A stretch of DNA of 51,624 nucleotides. Origin: an uncultured Flavobacteriaceae bacterium (GTDB lineage Bacteria; Bacteroidota; Bacteroidia; Flavobacteriales; Flavobacteriaceae). This document shows, piece after piece, positions 44,730 to 51,624 of the stretch. Numbering within the stretch: the first letter of the stretch is position 1; every line of letters begins with the position of its first letter. Both the position numbers and the translations under genes were made by a program. Below the pieces are notes generated by a model. That model ran no database searches and was not told the DNA's origin. It saw only the letters and a list, made by a program, of their open reading frames with translations. The DNA lies in NCBI GenBank assembly GCA_937923515.1, contig CALDUF010000083.1, forward strand, positions 1-51,624, given 5' to 3'.

Positions 44730-45689
44730 TTAAAACTGATTAATAATCATATTAGCCACTCGCAAGGCCTCTGTGCCATCATGCAAAGTTACCACTGGTG
44801 TGGTGTCGTTATTTATAGCATCAGCAAACGTTTCTAGCTCTGTTAAGATGGAGTTTACATCCGGAATTTTAGGATTATCAAAATAAATTTGTTTTTTAAC
44901 ACCTTCCGCATTTTGTAAAATCATATCAAAATCTCCAGGCGTTTCTGGGGCATCTTTCATTTTAACTACCTCACATTTTTTCTCTAAGAAATCTACTGAA
45001 ATGTAAGCGTCTTTCTGAAAAAAGCGTCCTTTACGCATTTTCTTCAACGAAATTCTACTCGCCGTTAAGTTGGCAACACAGCCATTTTTAAATTCTATAC
45101 GCGCATTTGCAATATCTGGCGTATCACTTATTACCGCAACACCACTAGCCGAAATATGTTTTACTTCAGACTTTACGATGCTTAAAATAATATCAATATC
45201 ATGTATCATTAAATCTAAAACTACAGGAACATCTGTACCACGCGGATTAAATTCTGCCAAACGATGCGTTTCAATAAACATGGGCGATTTAATATCGTCC
45301 TTAACCGCTAAAAATGCAGGGTTAAATCGTTCTACATGTCCAACTTGCCCTTTTACCTTGTGCAATGCAACTAGGGCTCTAATATCTTCGGCCTCTGCAA
45401 CCGTATTGGTTATAGGCTTTTCAATAAATATATGTTTACCTTTAGTAATGGCTTTTATAGCACATTCATGGTGCGAAAGCGTTGGCGTTACAATATCTAC
45501 AACAGCAACAGCATCAATTAATTCGTCTATAGAATTAAATAGTGTGTACCCAAATTCATCAGCAACTTTTTGAGCATTTGCAGTATCTGCATCATAAAAC
45601 CCTACGAGGTCAAATTTTTCAGATTGTTTTAAAAGGCGTAAATGAATTTTTCCTAAGTGTCCAGCACCAAGAACTCCAACTTTTAGCAT
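44730..45689 (-). CDS. Gfo/Idh/MocA family oxidoreductase
   Basis: A 319-residue NAD(P)-dependent oxidoreductase. The Rossmann motif GAGHLGKIHLRLL begins at residue 8, and the family EKP motif is near 94 (FIEKPITNTVAEAEDI). The C-terminal domain has MIHDIDIILSIVK with the typical His-Asp. Substrates of this family are sugars, sugar-nucleotides or biliverdin-like molecules; no substrate can be read here. Residues such as GHVERFNPAFLAV suggest a UDP-sugar 3-dehydrogenase-like member. It is followed by 3-hydroxybutyryl-CoA dehydrogenase on the same strand and is divergent from pcm. Confidence 0.87.
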   Translation of the reverse strand: MLKVGVLGAGHLGKIHLRLLKQSEKFDLVGFYDADTANAQKVADEFGYTLFNSIDELIDAVAVVDIVTPTLSHHECAIKAITKGKHIFIEKPITNTVAEAEDIRALVALHKVKGQVGHVERFNPAFLAVKDDIKSPMFIETHRLAEFNPRGTDVPVVLDLMIHDIDIILSIVKSEVKHISASGVAVISDTPDIANARIEFKNGCVANLTASRISLKKMRKGRFFQKDAYISVDFLEKKCEVVKMKDAPETPGDFDMILQNAEGVKKQIYFDNPKIPDVNSILTELETFADAINNDTTPVVTLHDGTEALRVANMIINQF

Positions 45690-45867
45690 ATTATTATTTT
45701 TTCAATGAAGCTATTATTAGTAAACTATAAATTAAGAAATAGAGGTGAAGTTCTCATTAAAAAACACCAAAATTTCACAGCTTAAAGATACTAAATTTAA
45801 ATTCTGCGAAAATTGTTTTTAGGTTAAAAATGTTTAAGTAAATTGTGCAGAATTAACCTCCCGAACA

Positions 45868-46512
45868 TTGAAAGACACATTTAAGCATCAAGGCCTGCGC
45901 CAGCAATTGGTAAAGGTAGTAGCAGCTAAAGGCATAACAAACGAAAAAGTTTTAAAAGCCATTGGGAAGATACCTAGGCATTTATTTATGGATTCTGGGT
46001 TTTTAGACCATGCTTACCAAGATAAGGCCTTCCCCATTGGTGCAGACCAAACCATTTCTCAACCTTATACCGTAGCCTTTCAAACCGAATTATTACAAGT
46101 AACTTCGGGTGATAAAGTGTTAGAAATTGGCACAGGAAGCGGCTACCAAACTGCGGTGTTGTGTGAGTTGGGTGCAAAAGTATATAGTATTGAGCGCCAG
46201 CAAGAATTGTTTAAAAAAACAAGTAAGTTTTTACCAAAATTAGGTTACAGAGCTAAAAAATTAATTTTTGGCGATGGTTATATCGGTTTACCAGAAGAAG
46301 CGCCTTTTGATAGTATTATCGTTACAGCAGGTGCGCCTTTTGTACCTAAACCTTTATTGAGTCAGCTAAAAGAAGACGGCGGTCGTTTGGTAATTCCTGT
46401 TGGTGATGAGGTGCAGGTTATGACACTCTTTATTAGAAAAGGCAAAAAAGAATTTGAACAACACGAGTTTGGGGAGTTTCGATTTGTGCCGCTTTTAGAG
46501 GATAAGAATTAG
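45868..46512 (+). CDS. pcm: Protein-L-isoaspartate O-methyltransferase
   Basis: Pcm repairs damaged proteins by methylating L-isoaspartyl residues with S-adenosylmethionine. The 214-residue product starts with TTG at 45868 (KDTFKHQGLRQQLV). No in-frame ATG lies close by, and the family N-terminus fits this TTG. Signatures are PIGADQTISQPYTVAFQTELL near residue 53, the SAM motif VLEIGTGSGYQTAVL near 90, and VTAGAPFVPKPLL near 151. It is monocistronic and is followed by a short tandem-repeat tract rather than a clear terminator. Confidence 0.93.
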   Translation: MKDTFKHQGLRQQLVKVVAAKGITNEKVLKAIGKIPRHLFMDSGFLDHAYQDKAFPIGADQTISQPYTVAFQTELLQVTSGDKVLEIGTGSGYQTAVLCELGAKVYSIERQQELFKKTSKFLPKLGYRAKKLIFGDGYIGLPEEAPFDSIIVTAGAPFVPKPLLSQLKEDGGRLVIPVGDEVQVMTLFIRKGKKEFEQHEFGEFRFVPLLEDKN

Positions 46513-46520
46513 TGTTTTTA

Positions 46521-46562
46521 GTGGTTAGTGGTTAGAGGTTAGAGGTTAGTGGTTAGCGGTTA
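46521..46562. repeat. Tandem 7-base repeat, six units
   Basis: Six consecutive heptamers follow the pcm stop: GTGGTTA, GTGGTTA, GAGGTTA, GAGGTTA, GTGGTTA, GCGGTTA. The unit is GNGGTTA with only the second base changing. A partial unit and a related GGTAGTTAG follow to about 46580. It lies 9 bases after the pcm stop, in the 88-base convergent gap with the TPMT-like gene. It is a simple-sequence repeat that could vary in length. Confidence 0.85.
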
Positions 46563-46600
46563 GTTTTTGGTAGTTAGTAATTTTGAATTCAAAGACTTAA

Positions 46601-47212
46601 TTAGATGAGTTCTACTAAACTATTTTTTTCTAAAATTCCAAACATCTCTTTTCCCATTCTTGGTGGAATAGAATTATAACATTCTTCAAAAATCTTAATA
46701 TTGAAATAAGGCTCAAAATAACTAAGATATTCTTCTTTTGTACCACCAAACGGACGTTTTTCTAAATCTCCAGTTAGCGGAAAATTAAACCATAAACCAA
46801 CAAGTTTGCCATTTTGATGCAGTAATTCATGCATTTTTAGTGCATATTGTGTTCTAGTTTCTGGCAGTGGCGGAAACGAACAAAAAAAGGTTTGTTCTAA
46901 GATTAAATCGTATTGGCCTCGATGCTTAAAAAAATCACCTTGTATACTTTGTTTTAAAGGAAAATTTGGAACACGTTTTTGAAACGTTTCTAAAGGTGCT
47001 TTCGCAATATCTAAAACATAAACGTTTTTGAAGCCTTGGTTAAATAAATATTCGGCTTCATAAGAATTTCCAGCACCTGGAATTAGAATTTTCAACTCTT
47101 TATCCTTTATTTGATCAATATATGATTTTATGGGTTTGGATGGTTCACCAATATCCCAGCCTGTGTTGTTTTCTTGATAGCGTTGGCTCCAATACGTTTT
47201 AGTGTTAGACAT
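46601..47212 (-). CDS. TPMT-family SAM-dependent methyltransferase
   Basis: A 203-residue methyltransferase. It has the TPMT opening YWSQRYQENNTGWDIGEPSK, the SAM motif ILIPGAGNSYEAEYLF near residue 42, and YDLILEQTFFCSFPP near 105. Pattern and length are those of the bacterial thiopurine-S-methyltransferase-like group, which methylates sulfur, selenium or halide compounds. The gene directly follows the PNPOx-fold gene: one stops at 47213 and this starts at 47212. They are therefore likely co-transcribed. The substrate is unknown. Confidence 0.85.
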   Translation of the reverse strand: MSNTKTYWSQRYQENNTGWDIGEPSKPIKSYIDQIKDKELKILIPGAGNSYEAEYLFNQGFKNVYVLDIAKAPLETFQKRVPNFPLKQSIQGDFFKHRGQYDLILEQTFFCSFPPLPETRTQYALKMHELLHQNGKLVGLWFNFPLTGDLEKRPFGGTKEEYLSYFEPYFNIKIFEECYNSIPPRMGKEMFGILEKNSLVELI

Positions 47213-47761
47213 CTAATTCTCAAAAATCTTAGTTTCCAATCCGTCAATACTCTTAGTATTCTTCTCTTTCCAATACTTTTCAATACGCTCCTTACCCTGC
47301 TTTTCAGCCCAAGCATTAAGTTGTTGGCGTTCTTCCTTAAAGTCCATAAAAGGTACTGCATATCCGCAGGACGTTTGTACGCTTTCAATTTTCATCTCAA
47401 TAATTTGTCGGGTGCCAGGAATCTCAGGAAACAAATGGGTGTTGTTTTTAAACGCAGCATCTCTTTCGTGGTATACTTTAGCAGTACCATAAAGTCGTAA
47501 TATCAATGGTTTGCCTTCAAAAGAACAAAACATAATAGTCATTCTATCGTTTAGTAACACATGTGCTGCAGTTTCATTGCCACTGCCTGTTAAATTTAGC
47601 CATAACACTTTATTTTTATCTACTATTTTAAAGGTGTTAGTTAAGCCTTTAGGCGACAAGTTTATTCGGCCATCAGCTGCTGCTGTAGCTACAAAAAATA
47701 TATGTTGTGCTTCTATAAATGTTTTAAGTTCTGGTGTTATTTCAGTAAAAAAATTAGCCAT
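47213..47761 (-). CDS. Pyridoxamine 5'-phosphate oxidase family protein
   Basis: A 182-residue split-barrel flavin-binding protein. It has the PNPOx N-terminal pattern FIEAQHIFFVATAAADGRINLSP near residue 15, LTGSGNETAAHVLLNDRMTIMFC near 57, and a C-terminal basic Ala/Glu/Lys helix with WAEKQGKERIEKYWKEK. Family members bind FMN, F420 or heme. This subgroup is usually annotated only by fold and may not oxidise pyridoxamine phosphate. It sits directly upstream of the TPMT-like gene and 15 bases downstream of the CocE-type gene. Confidence 0.85.
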   Translation of the reverse strand: MANFFTEITPELKTFIEAQHIFFVATAAADGRINLSPKGLTNTFKIVDKNKVLWLNLTGSGNETAAHVLLNDRMTIMFCSFEGKPLILRLYGTAKVYHERDAAFKNNTHLFPEIPGTRQIIEMKIESVQTSCGYAVPFMDFKEERQQLNAWAEKQGKERIEKYWKEKNTKSIDGLETKIFEN

Positions 47762-47775
47762 GTAGGTTACGTTTG

Positions 47776-49593
47776 TTAGAATGTTTTAAGACCGCCAACT
47801 ATGGGCAGTACAAGTTGTGTTTTTTTTAAATCTATCGTTAATTCTGTGCCAGGTTCTGGGTGTAACGTGTAGTCTTTATCACTTGAAAAAATCATAACAC
47901 CTATTTGCTGTCCTGCTTTTATAATTTGATCGTCTGGTTGTAAATCAAAAGTAATGTTATAAAACTTACCTGGTTTTAAAGGTTCGCTTTCTGTTATGGA
48001 TTTATAGTTTTGAGGGTCTGCCCATCCACGGGTAATAATGTTATCGGTAATTTTTGTGCCAGCGCCTTCATTCCAAGGTAAAGATACTAACCAAACAGAA
48101 AGATTTGCTGCTGGTTTGCTACTGGCAAGGGTTACAGTAATTTTTGGCACGCCAGAGATATGTACATCTTTACTAAGTTTTGTGGTAGCATAAAGCAACC
48201 TATGTTGCGATGTTTCAGCCTTGGCTAAAGCTACGCCACTAAAGTTGTAATTATCAATGAGTGTTTCAGTAGTTTTAGATGCTGTTTTAGTAAGCGCTAA
48301 ACCTCCAGTATTTGGTGCACCAGCGTTTAAGTAAAGCGTTACATTTTTTGAGTTAGGATTAGGATAATCCTTGTAAGCAGTTGGCTGTTGCCTATCATCA
48401 TCTTCACGAACTATAAAGGCTTTATGTTCTGCACGTTCTATATTATTTTCAACACCATGTAAATAATGCGTAAACCAGGTATTCATCATTGCGATTGGCG
48501 GTGGACCGCCATGACCAAGTTGGTGGTAGTAAATGGCGGTTTCTAGTCCTATTTCTTTTGCCTTCTTGTAAATTCTATAACTGTGTTCTGGCATTACGTT
48601 CCAATCATTAAAACCGTGCGACATTAATAGGGCAGCTTTCATAGGTTTCATATCATTTAAATAATCTCTACCAGCCCAAAAATCGTTATAATCACCAGTA
48701 AATCTATCCATACCATTTTTCATTTCGGTATCTCTAACGTTTTTATTATTTAAAGCGCGTTTAGCTTCATCACCACTGTGGATATAATCGTATAACACAT
48801 CAATATCCTCACCAAGATAACCTCCTGGAGAGCGCACCAAGCCGTTACTTCTGTAATAATGGTAATACGAGGTATTTGGTGCTACAGGTATAATAACTTT
48901 TAAACCATCTACACCTGTGGTAGCAGCAGCAAGTGGTATGGTACCGTTATACGATGTCCCCGTCATTCCTACTTTGCCGGTGCTCCAATAGGCTTTTACC
49001 TCTTTATCACCGTAAGGTTCTGTATAGCCCTTTGCGCGACCGTTTAACCAATCGATAACTGCTTTTGGGGCAAGCGATTCATTATCGCCACCCACAGTTG
49101 GCGCACCTTGAGATAAACCAGTGCCTGGAGACGACGAATGTACCACAATATAACCTCGTGGCACCCACGTTATAATTTGCGAATTAGATATTATTGGGCG
49201 TTTGCCAAGGCGTGTTACTTCTGGGTGTACGCGTTCTGGCCCAATGTCGCCCAATTCGTGTTTTACATCCCAAAATACACCAGCTACATCTGGCGCAACA
49301 CCTGCGTAGTAAGGGCTAGATTCGTAAATTACAGGTAGTTTTAAACCTTCAGTATCGGTTTGGTAAGGGCGCGTAACGTCTACATGCATTCTATCTAATT
49401 TTCCATCGCCATCAGAATCAAATTCAGTCTCAACAAAAAGATCGTGTCGTATCCATTTTTCAGGGGTATTAAATGCGTCTACAATTTGCGCTTCACCATT
49501 TTCAAATACTGGTTTTGCTTTATTTTGAGCAATTAAAACATAGGGTGTAAGTGTAATTGCAAATATATATATCAATTTTAAGGTAGAATTCAT
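47776..49593 (-). CDS. CocE/NonD-type Xaa-Pro dipeptidyl-peptidase
   Basis: An exported alpha/beta hydrolase of about 605 residues (S15/CocE family). The start is set at the ATG of MNSTLKLIYIFAITLTPYVL; a longer frame from 49692 would run into the upstream gene. The nucleophile motif GMTGTSYNGTIPL is near residue 212, with a catalytic Asp in SHGFNDWNVMPEHS near 330 and His in QLGHGGPP near 365. A DDR-rich linker and a galactose-binding-like C-terminal beta domain follow, as in Xaa-Pro dipeptidyl-peptidases. It follows the NTF2-like gene with a gap of one base. Peptide specificity is inferred. Confidence 0.87.
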   Translation of the reverse strand: MNSTLKLIYIFAITLTPYVLIAQNKAKPVFENGEAQIVDAFNTPEKWIRHDLFVETEFDSDGDGKLDRMHVDVTRPYQTDTEGLKLPVIYESSPYYAGVAPDVAGVFWDVKHELGDIGPERVHPEVTRLGKRPIISNSQIITWVPRGYIVVHSSSPGTGLSQGAPTVGGDNESLAPKAVIDWLNGRAKGYTEPYGDKEVKAYWSTGKVGMTGTSYNGTIPLAAATTGVDGLKVIIPVAPNTSYYHYYRSNGLVRSPGGYLGEDIDVLYDYIHSGDEAKRALNNKNVRDTEMKNGMDRFTGDYNDFWAGRDYLNDMKPMKAALLMSHGFNDWNVMPEHSYRIYKKAKEIGLETAIYYHQLGHGGPPPIAMMNTWFTHYLHGVENNIERAEHKAFIVREDDDRQQPTAYKDYPNPNSKNVTLYLNAGAPNTGGLALTKTASKTTETLIDNYNFSGVALAKAETSQHRLLYATTKLSKDVHISGVPKITVTLASSKPAANLSVWLVSLPWNEGAGTKITDNIITRGWADPQNYKSITESEPLKPGKFYNITFDLQPDDQIIKAGQQIGVMIFSSDKDYTLHPEPGTELTIDLKKTQLVLPIVGGLKTF

Positions 49594-49594
49594 A

Positions 49595-50158
49595 CTATTT
49601 CTTTTTTCGTGGTAAATAAGCTTTAGGTATAGGATGTTCCTCGGTTTCTTGCGTCCAAAAGAGGTTAACAATCCACCATCGGTTTCCATCATTAATTAAT
49701 TGAATACTGTTAATGCCTCTCATAAAAGGCGCTTTATCATCTTTACTATGAAAGCACTGGTAAGTACTAAATACGTGTGCAATGTTGCCAAAAGTATTTA
49801 CTGTTCTATGAATTTCTTGTTCAATAAAGCCATTCATTTTTAACCATTTTTCTGAGTTTTTTATATACTCGTCTGGTGTTAAATATTTGGCTTTGTATTT
49901 ATCATCTTGGTTTAAACCAGAAGCGATTAATTTAGCATTTGGATAAAACAAATATTTAAACTGTTTCCAATTACGGTTCTGTTCTTTTTCTGCGGAAACA
50001 ACCTCGTATAAAGCTTTTACAGTTTTATGTAGCGTGCGTACTTTAGAGCTGTCAATTACAAATTCTTGCGTTTTGGTTTGCTTGCTTTTGTCGGCTTTTT
50101 TTTGTGCTTGTAGTGTTATTGTAAAACAGCACAATGCCAGTAGTATCAAATGTTTCAT
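49595..50158 (-). CDS. Exported NTF2-like protein
   Basis: A 187-residue secreted protein with a signal peptide ending near LQAQ. After a Lys/Thr-rich linker, residues about 45-175 show the SnoaL/NTF2 cone-fold pattern: ALYEVVSAEKEQNRNWKQFKYLFYPNAKLIA near residue 50, then FIEQEIHRTVNTFGNIAHVFSTYQ near 112 and GINSIQLINDGNRWWIVNLFWTQE near 146. The end is basic (PRKKK). Such proteins bind or hydrolyse small ligands, but no active site is evident. It lies immediately upstream of the CocE-type peptidase. Confidence 0.8.
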   Translation of the reverse strand: MKHLILLALCCFTITLQAQKKADKSKQTKTQEFVIDSSKVRTLHKTVKALYEVVSAEKEQNRNWKQFKYLFYPNAKLIASGLNQDDKYKAKYLTPDEYIKNSEKWLKMNGFIEQEIHRTVNTFGNIAHVFSTYQCFHSKDDKAPFMRGINSIQLINDGNRWWIVNLFWTQETEEHPIPKAYLPRKKK

Positions 50159-50378
50159 TTAAATTGATGTAAAATACGTTGCAAAATAATGAATTTATAC
50201 CCCTAATATCGTTAAGGGAAGTATAAAATATCTAATACAATTCACAACTTAAAACTTCAATAGTATATTATTCTTTTTGATAAATGTAAAACGCTCTTCA
50301 GTAGCCTAATGTGGTAAAACTAAATGCAACTAATTGTAGGCGTGGAGTATGAATTTTAGTGTTTAAATCTTAAAAAAA

Positions 50379-50837
50379 TTACTTGTAGGTTTTTTTAATC
50401 CTGTCTAGATTTCGCTTGTTATCGCGATCCTTAATAGTTTCGCGCTTATCAAACAGTTTTTTACCTTTAGCTAAGGCTATATCTAGTTTAGCATAGCCTT
50501 TGTCGTTAATAAATAAGCGTAGTGGAATAATAGTTAAGCCAGTATTTTGCACTTCTTTATTTAACTTTTTAAGCTCTTTTTTATTCAACAGTAATTTTCG
50601 GGTAGCTTTTGGCTTGTGGTTATAGTAGTTGCCAAATGCATATTCTTGTATCGTCATGTTTACCACAAACAATTCACCGTTTTCGCTAAATTCACAAAAG
50701 CTTTCTGCAATAGAGGCTTTACTGCTTCTTATCGATTTTATTTCGGTACCAGTTAATACAATACCAGCAGTATACTTATCCAATATTTCGTATTGAAAGC
50801 GTGCCTTTTTGTTTTGTATGTTAATGGTTTTTTGCAT
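50379..50837 (-). CDS. smpB: SsrA-binding protein SmpB
   Basis: SmpB delivers transfer-messenger RNA to stalled ribosomes. The 152-residue length and signatures are standard: NKKARFQYEILDKYTAGIVLTGTEIKSIR, NHKPKATRKLLL near 74, and the C-terminal basic tail KGKKLFDKRETIKDRDNKRNLDRI, which acts in the decoding centre. The gene has its own promoter. The ATG lies only 5 bases after the -7 element, so the mRNA is predicted to have almost no leader. No tmRNA gene was seen in the window. Confidence 0.96.
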   Translation of the reverse strand: MQKTINIQNKKARFQYEILDKYTAGIVLTGTEIKSIRSSKASIAESFCEFSENGELFVVNMTIQEYAFGNYYNHKPKATRKLLLNKKELKKLNKEVQNTGLTIIPLRLFINDKGYAKLDIALAKGKKLFDKRETIKDRDNKRNLDRIKKTYK

Positions 50838-50842
50838 GGGCG

Positions 50843-50875
50843 CAAAATTACATAAATTTATGGTTTGTAAGTCAA
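50843..50875 (-). promoter_or_regulatory. Bacteroidota-type promoter of smpB, next to the ATG
   Basis: On the minus strand this is TTG (50875-50873), a 22-base spacer and TAATTTTG (50850-50843), then five bases and the ATG at 50837. The predicted transcription start falls at or a base or two before the start codon. Confidence 0.65.
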
Positions 50876-50962
50876 CAAGCCTCTAAAAACGTTAAATAAT
50901 GTATAATAGCTGTTAATGTAAACAGATTACAATTATTTTAGCTTTTAAATCCTTTATAGTTT

Positions 50963-51624
50963 ATGAAGCAATTTTATTTAAGCGCAGTAGCATTGCTGTT
51001 TATGTCGTCTTGCGGCAGCGTAAAAAAGCACAATGCACAAATTACCAAATTACATACCATTGCAGAACTACAGGCAGATGTAGATAAACTATACCTGCAA
51101 TTACAGCGCCATCACCCAAAATTATACCAATACACGCCTCAAGAGGTGATGATGCATAAATTTGACAGTTTAAAAGCTACCATAAAAACACCAATGAATT
51201 CGCGCGACTTTTATAAAAAGGTAGCGCCAGTACTTACAAATGTTAGGCAAGGGCATCTGTCTATTCGCCCACAAGGCAAACAGTTTACACGAAAAGAACT
51301 AAAAGTATTAAGAGATAAAAAATTTGAGTTTTACGATTTAGATTTCGATTATAGAGATAAACAACTTTTTGTAAAGCGTACCGTAGGTAAAGATTCTATC
51401 TTAGTTGGTGCAGAGGTGGTAAGTATTGAAGGCGAACCAGTGGCGCAACTTGCTGAAATGTATAAAACGCGTTTTACTTCAGACGGGTTTAATACTACCC
51501 TTTTTGATAGATTTGTAGGCAAAGGGTTTAAAGCATTTTATGTAAGAGATAAAGGGTATTTAGATAGTTTAAACGTTACCTTTAAAACTAAAGATTCTAC
51601 GTTTTCTAAACTATTTAAACGTGT
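50963..51624 (+). CDS. S41 family peptidase lipoprotein, N-terminal part (runs off the window)
   Basis: The reading frame from ATG at 50963 stays open to the end of the window (220 codons seen). It starts with KQFYLSAVALLFMSSCGSVKK, a lipoprotein signal with the lipid cysteine at residue 17. The mature N-terminus, from about residue 35, has HTIAELQADVDKLYLQLQRH and then TNVRQGHLSIRP near 95, which is the pattern at the front of flavobacterial S41/tail-specific protease-like proteins, and an GAEVVSIEGEPV PDZ-like motif near 155. The catalytic Ser/Lys part lies beyond the window, so the family call rests on the N-terminal half only. It is divergent from smpB. Confidence 0.65.
   Translation, partial: MKQFYLSAVALLFMSSCGSVKKHNAQITKLHTIAELQADVDKLYLQLQRHHPKLYQYTPQEVMMHKFDSLKATIKTPMNSRDFYKKVAPVLTNVRQGHLSIRPQGKQFTRKELKVLRDKKFEFYDLDFDYRDKQLFVKRTVGKDSILVGAEVVSIEGEPVAQLAEMYKTRFTSDGFNTTLFDRFVGKGFKAFYVRDKGYLDSLNVTFKTKDSTFSKLFKR

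Noticed and set aside
45070-45573. A 167-codon plus-strand frame opposite the Gfo/Idh gene
   Set aside because: It lies wholly within a well-supported minus-strand gene and has no recognisable domain.
49594-49692. An N-terminal extension of the CocE-type peptidase overlapping the NTF2-like gene
   Set aside because: It would precede a clear signal peptide with polar residues and overlap the upstream gene by 98 bases.
1-51624. CRISPR arrays, prophage, integrases, transposases, toxin-antitoxin pairs
   Set aside because: No regularly spaced repeats and no such protein families were found on either strand.

Overview
The window is chromosomal DNA from a gliding marine-type member of the Flavobacteriaceae (Bacteroidota). 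The basis is the low G+C content, the gliding-motility peptidyl-prolyl isomerase GldI, many short signal-peptide and lipoprotein genes, a TonB-dependent receptor with a carboxypeptidase-regulatory N-terminus, DUF5916 and DUF3857 proteins, a parE-parC pair, and promoters of the Bacteroidota form TTG-N(16-22)-TAnnTTTG. The genus cannot be fixed from sequence alone. No rRNA, tRNA, CRISPR array, prophage or intact insertion sequence was seen. Most of the window is ordinary core genome.

Layout. 1-4.3 kb (minus strand): DUF192 lipoprotein and lgt, then a cyclophilin/FKBP fusion, gldI and a DHH phosphoesterase. 4.3-5.5 kb: ndk (plus) and rplS (minus) face each other across two strong hairpin terminators. 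5.5-5.7 kb holds copy 1 of a structured repeat. 5.9-14.7 kb: S10 peptidase, TIGR02757 protein, MFS transporter, a lipoprotein, a LolD-type ATPase, a DUF5916 outer-membrane protein, folE and a small membrane protein. 14.7-19.1 kb (minus): DUF6146, DUF6787, a His-rich small protein, a TonB-dependent receptor and an acidic lipoprotein; the last three look like an uptake locus. 19.2-25.9 kb: a decayed secreted-protein gene, DUF937, serA and serC (serine synthesis), a LuxC-like acyl-CoA reductase, a divergent ferredoxin and a surface protein. 26.4-35.6 kb (mostly plus): ychF, SRPBCC, PAP2, EamA, then parE-parC-endonuclease/exonuclease/phosphatase. 35.5-38.8 kb (minus): argE-miaA, copy 2 of the structured repeat, and a voltage-gated-type potassium channel. 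38.8-45.7 kb (minus): DUF3857, a DnaQ-exonuclease/GIY-YIG fusion, YggS, a PLD-like protein, 3-hydroxybutyryl-CoA dehydrogenase and a Gfo/Idh oxidoreductase. 45.9-51.6 kb: pcm, a TPMT-like methyltransferase, a PNPOx-fold protein, a CocE-type peptidase, an NTF2-like protein, smpB and the start of an S41 peptidase.

Most notable observations. (1) Two opposite-strand copies of an interspersed element, at 5.53-5.73 kb and 37.73-37.95 kb, share identical unpaired cores, while three stems differ in sequence but keep pairing, so there is covariation inside the window. (2) Two core genes, miaA and the exonuclease/GIY-YIG fusion, have no ATG, GTG or TTG upstream of their essential N-terminal motifs; the best starts are ATA and ATT. 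(3) smpB has a promoter so close to its ATG that its mRNA should be leaderless. (4) The His-rich protein / TonB receptor / acidic lipoprotein trio is a candidate uncharacterised, perhaps metal-linked, uptake system. None of these could be tested by search here.
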